Assembly: GCA_035296565.1 (NCBI GenBank)
Contig: DATHAQ010000003.1
Location: forward strand, 1-46,449
Reading direction: 5' to 3'
Length of the DNA stretch: 46,449 nucleotides
DNA from: JACCZR01 sp035296565
GTDB taxonomy: Bacteria; Actinomycetota; Thermoleophilia; Solirubrobacterales; Thermoleophilaceae
The translations under genes were made by a program, and so were the position numbers. The notes below the pieces were generated by a model. It was given only the letters and a program-made list of their open reading frames with translations, was not told where the DNA came from and did no database searches. Positions 17,101-24,769 of this stretch are shown in pieces. How positions within the stretch are numbered: position 1 is the first letter of the stretch; the number at the start of each line of letters is the position of its first letter.

Positions 17101-18648
17101 CTACTGGCGCAGGCCGCTGAGGGCGCTGCCGACATCCTGGGCCGCGTCGAAGAGCGGGTCCGGGTAGACGAATGCGGCCACTACCGCAACGGCGCACAGG
17201 ACCGCCACGAACGTCACCTCCGGCTGGGCTCGCGCGTCGGCCTCCGGGGACCAGCCCGCGACCGGGCGGGCCCGGCGCGGCGGGACCGTCGCGAGCTGTA
17301 CGTCCACGCGGCCCAGCCACATCTCCGCGATCACGCGCAGGTAGTAGCCGAGGGAGAGGATCGAGCCCACGACGATCGCAATGGCGAGCACCGTGTAGTC
17401 GCCTGAGACCGAGGCGTCGATCAAGTAGAACTTGCCGGTGAAGCCTCCGGTCAGGGGCATGCCGGCGAGCGCCAGCATAGCGATCGTCATCGGCCAGGCC
17501 AGCCAGGGCTGGGCGCGGCCGAGGTCGCTCAGGCACGAGAGGTCGTCGCCCTGCTCGGACACACGCTCGCGCGCGATGACCACCGCGAACGCCGCCACGT
17601 TCATGAGCAGGTAGACCGCGAGGTAGAACGCGGTAGCCTGCACGCCCAACCGGGTACCGACCACGACCCCGGCGAGCAGGTAGCCCGCCTGCGCCACTCC
17701 CGACCAGGCAAGCATGCGCTTCAGCGAGCGCTGCACCAGAGCGCCCACGTTGCCGATCACGATCGTCGCGATCGCGAGCGCGGTCAGCGCCGGCGCCCAT
17801 TCGACCTGGGAGTTGATCAGCGCCTCGTCGAAGAAGCGCAGGAAGATGGCGAAGGCCGCCGCCTTGGTGGCCACGGCCATGAAGCTCGTGATCGGAGTAG
17901 GGGCGCCGTGGTAGACGTCCGGCGTCCACTGGTGAAAGGGCGCCACGGAGGCCTTGAAGGCGAGGCCGGTCACCGAGAGGGCGATGCCGGTCAGCAGCAG
18001 CGGGTCGGTCAGCGACACGCCGCCCTGCGCGCCGATGGCGCCCGAGATGCCCGCGAACGAGGTCGACCCGGTGGCTCCGTAGACCAGCGCCAAGCCGTAG
18101 AGCAGCGTGGCCGAGCCCACCGATCCGATCACCAGGTACTTGAGCCCCGACTCCAGCGAGGTGGCTCGGCGCAGCTCGCTCGCGCACAGCACGTAGAGCG
18201 GGATCGACAACAGCTCGAGGCCGACGAACAGCACGATGAGGTTCTCCGCCGCCGCGAGCACCACCATGCCCGCGATCGAGGCCATCAGCAGCGAGTGGTA
18301 CTCGCCCGAGCCGGCTTCGCGAACAGCGATCGAGCGCGCCGAGAGCAGCACGGCGAATAGCCCGGCGACGTAGAAGAGGATCGACAGCCCCACGGCCAGC
18401 GTGTCCATCGACAGGGCGCCGACCAGGATCGGCTTCTGGTTCCCGGGCTCCCAGATCCAGATGCTCAGTCCGATCGCGGCAAGCAGGGCGGCGGCGGTGA
18501 GGACCGGGACGACGAGCCGCTGTACGGCGCGACCGCGAAGGAGGCCGACCATGAGCACGACGATGGACCCGCCCAGGATCGCCAGCAGCGGCGACAGCGC
18601 CTTGTAGTCGATCTCCGGGGCGGGAACGTCGGCGAGCGGGAGCGTCAC
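17101..18648 (-). CDS. nuoN: NADH-quinone oxidoreductase subunit N
   Basis: A 515-residue antiporter-like membrane subunit of complex I with about 14 transmembrane helices, one of three proton-pumping subunits. The discontinuous-helix region is visible in GLAFKASVAPFHQWTPDVYHGAPTPITS (first residues), with the channel Lys in AFKAS, and SLKRMLAWSGVAQAGYLL carries the second family block. The GTG at 18648 overlaps the nuoM stop (GTGA). Last gene of the 14-gene operon; the stop is TAG at 17101. Confidence 0.95.
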   Translation of the reverse strand: MTLPLADVPAPEIDYKALSPLLAILGGSIVVLMVGLLRGRAVQRLVVPVLTAAALLAAIGLSIWIWEPGNQKPILVGALSMDTLAVGLSILFYVAGLFAVLLSARSIAVREAGSGEYHSLLMASIAGMVVLAAAENLIVLFVGLELLSIPLYVLCASELRRATSLESGLKYLVIGSVGSATLLYGLALVYGATGSTSFAGISGAIGAQGGVSLTDPLLLTGIALSVTGLAFKASVAPFHQWTPDVYHGAPTPITSFMAVATKAAAFAIFLRFFDEALINSQVEWAPALTALAIATIVIGNVGALVQRSLKRMLAWSGVAQAGYLLAGVVVGTRLGVQATAFYLAVYLLMNVAAFAVVIARERVSEQGDDLSCLSDLGRAQPWLAWPMTIAMLALAGMPLTGGFTGKFYLIDASVSGDYTVLAIAIVVGSILSLGYYLRVIAEMWLGRVDVQLATVPPRRARPVAGWSPEADARAQPEVTFVAVLCAVAVVAAFVYPDPLFDAAQDVGSALSGLRQ

Positions 18649-20243
18649 GGGGCGGGGACCTCCTCCTGCGGGACCTGGGAGGGGTCGACGGGGACCTGCG
18701 ACGGGTCGGCCTGCTGCTGGGGCACCTGCTGCTGCGCCGCGGGCGCGGCCTGAGCCTCGCCGCCGTTGTCGGCGAGCTGACCCGCCTTGCGGACCTTGGC
18801 GACGGTGGCCTCCTCGGAGCGGTCGAGCAACAGCTGCGGGTATACCCCGAGCGCCACGATCACCGCCACCACCGGCGCGATCACGCCCGCCTCCAGTCCG
18901 CTGGCCTCGCGTTGCTCGACCCCGGCCGGGGCTCGGTTGTGCATCGAGCGCAGGAAGACACGGATCATGTAGACCGCCGCGAGTACCACGCCCGCGCTGG
19001 CCACCAGGCCGAATACGAGCTTGTCCTCGAAGGTCCCGAAGAGGATCAGCAGTTCGCCGATGAAGTTGGGCGACCCGGGCATGGCGAGCGTGGCGAAGGT
19101 GATGACCAGGAAGAGCGTCGCGAGGAGGGGTGCACCGAACGCGATGCCGCCCATGCGCTCGAGCGAGCCACTGCCGGCCCGCACGGTCAGAGCGGCCACG
19201 ACGAAGAAGAGCGGTATCACCACCAAGCCGTGGGTGACCATCTGCATCACGGCGCCCTGGGCACCCTTGGGGTCCAGGGCGAAGATGCCCATGACGATGA
19301 AGCCCATCTGCGCGATCGACGAGTACGCGACCACCAGCCGCGCTTCGGTCTGTGAGAAGGCGAGGATCGACCCGTACAGGATCGACACCACCGCGATCGC
19401 GATGATCAGCGTCTGGAAGTGCTGAGCGGCGTCGGGCAGGATCGGCACGACCACGCGCAGGAAGCCGTAGACCCCCACCTTGGAGAGCACGGCGCCGACG
19501 AGGACCAGCACGGGGATCGAGGCCGAGCGGTAGGTGTCAGGCACCCAACCGTGCAGCGGGAAGGCCGGTGCCTTCACCAGGAACGCGGCGGCGAAGAGCA
19601 GGAAGATCCAGTACTGGGTGCCCGGCTCGAGGGTTCGCTCGGAGAGGTCGGACAGGGCGAAGGAGATCGACTGCCCGTCACCGGCCGACAGCGCTCCCAG
19701 GGCCACAGCACCGGCCAGCATCAGCAGCGAGCCGACGAGCGTGTAGATCACGAACTTCGTGGTCGCCGCGACACGCGTCTCTTCCCGGCCCCAGCCACCG
19801 ACGAGGAAGTAGAACGGGACCAGCATCAGGTCGAAGAAGATGACGAACAGCGCCAGGTCCTGGGCAGTGAAGGCGCCCAGCACAGCCGTCTCGGCAAGCG
19901 CGAGGTGGAAGAAGTAGAGCCGCACGCGCTCGGTCTCGCGCACCGCCGACCACAGTGAGGCGAACACCCACGCGACCGCGGTGAGGAAGAGCAGGAACAG
20001 GCTCAGCCCGTCGACCCCGAGCGAGTAGCGGATCCCAAGCTCGGAGATCCAGGCATCGTCCGTCACGTAGTGCAGGCCGCCCGAGCCCTTGTCGAAGTCG
20101 GCGATCATCCACACCACGATCGCCAGCGCGGCGACCGTCGCCGCGGTCACCACCCAGCGCCCCACTCGGGGCGGGAGGAACGCGTTCACGAGCCCGGCGG
20201 CGAGCGGGAGGAAGACCAGGATGGACAGCGGGAACGTGCCCAT
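18645..20243 (-). CDS. nuoM: NADH-quinone oxidoreductase subunit M
   Basis: A 532-residue antiporter-like proton-channel subunit. Family blocks: DGLSLFLLFLTAVAW, DLALFVIFFDLMLVPFYFL (conserved Glu position occupied by Asp in this run), FLVKAPAFPLHGWVPDTYRS with the channel Lys, and RLVVAYSSIAQMGFIVMG. The last 40 residues form an unusual Pro/Gln-rich tail (QAAPAAQQQVPQQQADPSQV and onward), absent from typical NuoM. ATG 20243 shares one base with the nuoL stop (TGATG); the frame upstream is antisense-like shadow and is excluded. Confidence 0.95.
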   Translation of the reverse strand: MGTFPLSILVFLPLAAGLVNAFLPPRVGRWVVTAATVAALAIVVWMIADFDKGSGGLHYVTDDAWISELGIRYSLGVDGLSLFLLFLTAVAWVFASLWSAVRETERVRLYFFHLALAETAVLGAFTAQDLALFVIFFDLMLVPFYFLVGGWGREETRVAATTKFVIYTLVGSLLMLAGAVALGALSAGDGQSISFALSDLSERTLEPGTQYWIFLLFAAAFLVKAPAFPLHGWVPDTYRSASIPVLVLVGAVLSKVGVYGFLRVVVPILPDAAQHFQTLIIAIAVVSILYGSILAFSQTEARLVVAYSSIAQMGFIVMGIFALDPKGAQGAVMQMVTHGLVVIPLFFVVAALTVRAGSGSLERMGGIAFGAPLLATLFLVITFATLAMPGSPNFIGELLILFGTFEDKLVFGLVASAGVVLAAVYMIRVFLRSMHNRAPAGVEQREASGLEAGVIAPVVAVIVALGVYPQLLLDRSEEATVAKVRKAGQLADNGGEAQAAPAAQQQVPQQQADPSQVPVDPSQVPQEEVPAP

Positions 20244-22255
20244 CAGCCCGCCGAGGTGATCAGGAAGTACACGCCGAGCGCCGTGACGCCCACCACCAGC
20301 AGCGCCGCGTAGGCGCGCAGGTAGCCCGACTGGACCGAGCGCGCCACCGAGCTGCCCGCGCGCACCAGGCCCACCGCGCCGCCCACGATCGTCTCCTGCA
20401 CGAAGCGCGTCTCGATGACGTTGCGCGCGAAGCGCCCGAAGGCGGCCATGGGGCGGACCACCGCAGCGTTGTAGGCCTCGTCGAAGTACCACTTGCGGAA
20501 CAGGAGGGTGTGCACGGCATCGAAGCGCTCGCGCACGACGAGGCGCAGCTCGCGCCGGCGGAGGAAGACGAGCGCCGCGGCGGCGATCGCGGTGATGGCG
20601 ATCAGCGCGCCGACGCCCAGGCCTATGTACTCCGCGCCGTCGCTCGGCTTGGAGTCGGCGAAGCGGGAGTCGGCGAAGGTGGGCTCGAGGAAGTGCTCGA
20701 GCGTGTCGGTCAGGCCCGGGATCCCGATGTAGCCGCCGATGACCGCGAGCACCGCGAGCGGTCCCATGGCCGCCTTCATCGGCCACGAGCTCTCGGCGTT
20801 GTGGTGCTCGGTCCCGTCGAAGCCCACGTGGGGGTCCTCAGGCTCGCCGGTCGTCGGGTTGTGGGGCTCGCCGTGACGCGGGTGGCCGTGCTCGAGCGCG
20901 CGCGCCTCCGGGACCGGCGCGCGGAAGAAGACGCGGAACACCATGCGGAAGGCGTAGAAGGCGGTCAGGCCGGCGGCGAGGTAGCCGATGACCGCGAGCG
21001 CCACGAAGCCGCCACCGCGGTGGAGCGTGTAGGCGAGCACCTCGTCCTTGGAGAAGAAGCCCGAGAAGAGCGGGAAGCCGGCCAGGGCCAGTGCGCCGGC
21101 GGTGAAGGTCACGAAGGTGAACGGCATGGCCTTGCGGAACCCGCCCATGCGGTCGAGCGACTGGTTGCCGGCCATGGCGCCGATCACCGAGCCGGCCCCC
21201 ATGAAGAGCAGGGCCTTGAAGAAGGCGTGCGTCATGAGGTGGAACAGGCCGGCGCCGTAGGCCGCCGCCGAGACGCCGAGCACCATGTAGCCGATCTGCG
21301 AGATCGTCGAGTAGGCGATGACCCGTTTTAGGTCGGTCACCACCAGGGCCACGGTCGCCGCGAACAGCAGCGTGGCGGTGCCGATGATCGCGCCGATGTC
21401 TGCGGCAAGCGGTGCCAGCTCGAACAGCCGGTGGGTGCGGGCGATGAGGTAGACGCCCGCGGTGACCATCGTCGCCGCGTGGATGAGGGAGGAGACCGGG
21501 GTCGGACCCTCCATGGCGTCGGGCAGCCAGGTGTGGAGCGGAAGCTGGGCGGACTTCGCGAAGGCGCCCACCAGCAGCATCAGGCAGGCCGCCACCAGCG
21601 GGCCGTCGTTGGTGGTGAAGACGTTGTCGGCCGCGCCGAAGACGCCCGCGAAGTCCAGCTCGCCGGTGGCGTCGAACAGCAGGAAGGCCCCGATGACCAG
21701 GCCGACGTCGCCGATCACGTTGATGACGAAAGCCTTGATCCCCGCCCGCGTGGCCGTGGTGCGGCGGTACCAGAAGGAGATCAGCAGGTAGGACGCCGCG
21801 CCGACGAAGGCCCAGCCGACGATCAGCACCACGAAGTTCGCCGCGAGGACCAGCAGCAGCATGGAGAAGACGAAGTAGTTGAGATAGGCGAAGTAGCGGA
21901 CGAAGCCCTCGTCGCCGTCCATGTAGGAGACCGAGTAGACGTGGATCAGGAACGACACGCCCGAGACCACGAGGCACATGAACACCGAGAGCGGGTCCAC
22001 CAGGATCGACACGTCGACGTTGATGCCGGCGCTGTGGACGTAGGTGAACGCGGCGTCGACCAGCTCGCGCTGGTCCTCGGGCCGGCTCTCGAGCTCGAGC
22101 AGCATGAGGATCGAGGCGACGAACGAGAGCAGGATGGCCAGGGATCCGATCCAGCCCGCCGAGTGCCCGGGTAGCCTGCGGTAGCCGAATGCGCAGATCA
22201 GCATTCCCACCAGCGGGAAGGCCAGGACCAGCCAGCCGTAGCTCGTGGCGCTCAT
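20243..22255 (-). CDS. nuoL: NADH-quinone oxidoreductase subunit L
   Basis: A 670-residue membrane subunit, the distal proton channel with the long lateral helix that braces the membrane arm. Visible are DPLSVFMCLVVSGVSFLIHVYSVSYM (in part), GAFAKSAQLPLHTWLPDAME with the channel Lys, GPTPVSSLIHAATMVTAGVYL and LKRVIAYSTISQIGYM. A hydrophilic His-rich loop near residues 450-480 (EHGHPRHGEPHNP) is notable. The start codon overlaps the nuoK stop by four bases (ATGA). Confidence 0.96.
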   Translation of the reverse strand: MSATSYGWLVLAFPLVGMLICAFGYRRLPGHSAGWIGSLAILLSFVASILMLLELESRPEDQRELVDAAFTYVHSAGINVDVSILVDPLSVFMCLVVSGVSFLIHVYSVSYMDGDEGFVRYFAYLNYFVFSMLLLVLAANFVVLIVGWAFVGAASYLLISFWYRRTTATRAGIKAFVINVIGDVGLVIGAFLLFDATGELDFAGVFGAADNVFTTNDGPLVAACLMLLVGAFAKSAQLPLHTWLPDAMEGPTPVSSLIHAATMVTAGVYLIARTHRLFELAPLAADIGAIIGTATLLFAATVALVVTDLKRVIAYSTISQIGYMVLGVSAAAYGAGLFHLMTHAFFKALLFMGAGSVIGAMAGNQSLDRMGGFRKAMPFTFVTFTAGALALAGFPLFSGFFSKDEVLAYTLHRGGGFVALAVIGYLAAGLTAFYAFRMVFRVFFRAPVPEARALEHGHPRHGEPHNPTTGEPEDPHVGFDGTEHHNAESSWPMKAAMGPLAVLAVIGGYIGIPGLTDTLEHFLEPTFADSRFADSKPSDGAEYIGLGVGALIAITAIAAAALVFLRRRELRLVVRERFDAVHTLLFRKWYFDEAYNAAVVRPMAAFGRFARNVIETRFVQETIVGGAVGLVRAGSSVARSVQSGYLRAYAALLVVGVTALGVYFLITSAG

Positions 22256-22551
22256 CCGCGCAGGTTGCTCAGCTCGTCGACGTCGACGGGCAGCCGGCGG
22301 CGGAAGATGGCGACGATGATGCCCAGGCCCACCGCGACCTCACAGGCGGCGATCACCATCACGATCAGCGCGAAGATCTGACCGCCGCCGTCGCCGTGCA
22401 TGCGCGCGAATGCGACCAGCGCCAGGTTCGCCCCGTTGAGCATCAGCTCCAGGCAGAGCAGGACCACCAGCGGGTTGCGCCGCGAGAGCACGCCGGCGGC
22501 TCCAATGCCGAAGATGAACGCCGACAGGACCAGGAACCACGAGACGTCCAT
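22252..22551 (-). CDS. nuoK: NADH-quinone oxidoreductase subunit K
   Basis: A 99-residue, three-helix membrane subunit with the conserved buried glutamates in LCLELMLNGANLALVAF and IVMVIAACEVAVGL, both part of the proton path in the antiporter-like core formed with NuoJ and NuoA. Length and sequence are typical. ATG 22551 overlaps the nuoJ stop by one base. Confidence 0.96.
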   Translation of the reverse strand: MDVSWFLVLSAFIFGIGAAGVLSRRNPLVVLLCLELMLNGANLALVAFARMHGDGGGQIFALIVMVIAACEVAVGLGIIVAIFRRRLPVDVDELSNLRG

Positions 22552-23225
22552 CAGTGATTACCCCCAGGGGCCTCGGGCCGCAGCCTCGATGAGGTCGCCG
22601 ACATGCCTGACGGCCTGACCGTTCCGGCTCCACCGGCGCTCTTCGCCGCGGCCGGGGCGCCCTTGGGCTGGCCGCCGGCCTCGGTCGAGAGGCCGCTCGT
22701 CTCGTCCTCCTCCAGGCCCCGGCGGCGGCGAGCAAGGACCACGGCGCCCACCGCCGCTACCAGCAGCAGGTAGGAGGCCGCCTCGAAGGAAACGAGGAAC
22801 TTCTGCAGCAGCAGCGATCCGATCTCGGCTGGGGTGCCGAAGCGGGCGGGGACGTCGCCGCCCTGGCTGTCGATGAGGCTCAGCGAGCTGCCGAGCAGTG
22901 CGATGCACAACTCGGCTACGAGCACGAACGCGAACAGCGGTCCCAGCACCCGCAGCGCTCCGCCCTCGGGTCGCAGCGGCTCATCCGAGCCGCCCACATA
23001 GGCGACCACGAACACGTACAGGACCATCACGGCGCCCGCGTAGACCACCACTTGTGCCGCGGCCAGGAACTCCGCCTGGAGCAAGAGGAACAGCACCGCG
23101 AGGCAGACCAGGTGCGCCACGAGCGCCAGCACGCTGTAGAAGGGGTTGCGCAGCGCCACGACCCCCACCGCGCCGCCGAGGGCACCGATGCCGGCGACGA
23201 AGAACATGACCTGCTGGAACCACAC
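22551..23225 (-). CDS. nuoJ: NADH-quinone oxidoreductase subunit J
   Basis: A 224-residue, five-helix membrane subunit. The conserved third helix with the pi-bulge region is seen in AAAQVVVYAGAVMVLYVFVV. The last 45 residues (after VVLARRRRG) form a hydrophilic Gly/Ala/Pro-rich tail unlike the typical short C-terminus. GTG 23225 is the start; nuoI ends ten bases upstream of it. Confidence 0.94.
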   Translation of the reverse strand: MWFQQVMFFVAGIGALGGAVGVVALRNPFYSVLALVAHLVCLAVLFLLLQAEFLAAAQVVVYAGAVMVLYVFVVAYVGGSDEPLRPEGGALRVLGPLFAFVLVAELCIALLGSSLSLIDSQGGDVPARFGTPAEIGSLLLQKFLVSFEAASYLLLVAAVGAVVLARRRRGLEEDETSGLSTEAGGQPKGAPAAAKSAGGAGTVRPSGMSATSSRLRPEAPGGNH

Positions 23226-23234
23226 GGGGCGGGG

Positions 23235-23780
23235 CTACTCCCCCTCTCGCCGCAGGGGCGTGTGCTCCACCGAGTCGGCCAGGAGCATCTCCTTGGTGAA
23301 GATGAGGTCCGAGCGCTCGAAGTCGGCCAGCTCGTAGTCGTTGCCCATCGTGATCGCGTCGAAGGGGCAGGCGACCTCGCAGTAGCCGCAGAAGATGCAG
23401 CGGCTCATGTTGATCTCGTAGACCGCCGCGTAGCGCTCCCCCGCGCTCACCTGGTGCTCTGGCGTGTTCTCGGCGGCCACGACGCGGATGCACTCGGCCG
23501 GGCAGGCCGCGGCGCAGAGCGAGCAGCCCACGCACTTCTCGAGGTCGGAGTCCTCGAACTTGTGGAGCTTGTGGCGGCCGCGGAAGCGGGGGTAGACCGG
23601 CGTCTTCTCCTCGGGGTACTCCCACGTGACCGGGCCCTCGGCCACGCGGCCCATCGTGGTCCGCAGGCCGCGCAGGGTGGCGCCGAAGATGCGCGCGGCG
23701 CCGGCAAGGCCGCCGGGCTCAGGGCCGCGCTGGACGGCGATGACGTCCTCGCCGGGATCCCAGGAGCCGTTGGCCGCCAT
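23235..23780 (-). CDS. nuoI: NADH-quinone oxidoreductase subunit I
   Basis: A 181-residue ferredoxin-like subunit in the peripheral arm carrying clusters N6a and N6b. Two [4Fe-4S] motifs are present: CVGCSLCAAACP and CIFCGYCEVACP. The preceding block RFRGRHKLHKFED is the usual lead-in. ATG 23780 shares one base with the nuoH stop. The frame continues far upstream as shadow of nuoG and nuoH and is not coding there. Confidence 0.96.
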   Translation of the reverse strand: MAANGSWDPGEDVIAVQRGPEPGGLAGAARIFGATLRGLRTTMGRVAEGPVTWEYPEEKTPVYPRFRGRHKLHKFEDSDLEKCVGCSLCAAACPAECIRVVAAENTPEHQVSAGERYAAVYEINMSRCIFCGYCEVACPFDAITMGNDYELADFERSDLIFTKEMLLADSVEHTPLRREGE

Positions 23781-24769
23781 CAGGTCGCCACTAGCACGAT
23801 CGCGGTAACGAGCACGTTGAGGGTGGCCAGCGGCAGCAGGATCTTCCAGCCGAAGGACATGAGCAGGTCGTAGCGCAGACGCGGGAGCGTCGCACGAACC
23901 CAAATGAAGAAGAAGACGAACAAACCCATCTTCAGCAGCACCCACAGCGGCGCCAGGGCCTCGGGGCCGGGACCGTGCCAGCCGCCGAGGAAGCAGGCGG
24001 TGGCCACGCCGGAGATGATCACGACCTCGATGTACTCGGCCATGAAGAACGAGCCGAAGCGCATGCCGCCGTACTCGGTGTTGAAGCCGGAGACCAGCTC
24101 GGCGTCCGACTCCGGCAGGTCGAACGGCGGCCTCGAGCTCTCCGCGAAGCCCGCCGTCAGGAAGATCAGGAAGCCGACGAACTGCGGCACGACGAACCAC
24201 ATGCCGGTCTGGTCGTCGACGATGTCTACCAGCGACATGGACCCCGCGGTCATGGCCACGCCGAGCAACGACAGGCCGATCGCCACCTCGTAGGAGATCA
24301 GCTGCGCGGCGGCACGCATCGAGCCCAGGAACGAGAACTTCGAGCCCGACGACCAGCCGCCGAGGACGAGGCCGTAGAACGCCAGCGAGCCGAAGGCGAA
24401 GAAGTACAGGAGGCCGATCGGCACGTCGATGCCGTAGAGGCCGAAGTCCCCGCCCCAGGCACCGGGCGGCCCGAACGGGATGATCGCCAGCGTCGCGACG
24501 GCGGTGACGATCGAGATCAGCGGCGCCACGGCCATCATCCAGGGCACGGCGGTGGCCGGCGCGGACTGCTCCTTGGAGACCAGCTTGAGCACGTCCGCCA
24601 ACGGCTGCAGCAGTCCTCGGAAGCCCACGCGGTTCGGGCCCAGCCGGGACTGGAAGCGACCGAGCAGCTTGCGCTCGGCCCACAGGATGATCGGGATGAT
24701 CTGCAGGATGACCGCGAAGATCACGATCGCCTTGACGATCTGGACCAGCGTGTTCTCCGCGCCTGTCAC
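23780..24769 (-). CDS. nuoH: NADH-quinone oxidoreductase subunit H
   Basis: A 329-residue membrane subunit with eight helices that forms the floor of the quinone chamber. Conserved blocks: WAERKLLGRFQSRLGPNRVG, LQPLADVLKL, SYEVAIGLSLLGV and FAESSRPPFDLPESDAELV (the charged quinone-site loop). GTG 24769 overlaps the nuoG stop (GTGA). Confidence 0.96.
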   Translation of the reverse strand: MTGAENTLVQIVKAIVIFAVILQIIPIILWAERKLLGRFQSRLGPNRVGFRGLLQPLADVLKLVSKEQSAPATAVPWMMAVAPLISIVTAVATLAIIPFGPPGAWGGDFGLYGIDVPIGLLYFFAFGSLAFYGLVLGGWSSGSKFSFLGSMRAAAQLISYEVAIGLSLLGVAMTAGSMSLVDIVDDQTGMWFVVPQFVGFLIFLTAGFAESSRPPFDLPESDAELVSGFNTEYGGMRFGSFFMAEYIEVVIISGVATACFLGGWHGPGPEALAPLWVLLKMGLFVFFFIWVRATLPRLRYDLLMSFGWKILLPLATLNVLVTAIVLVAT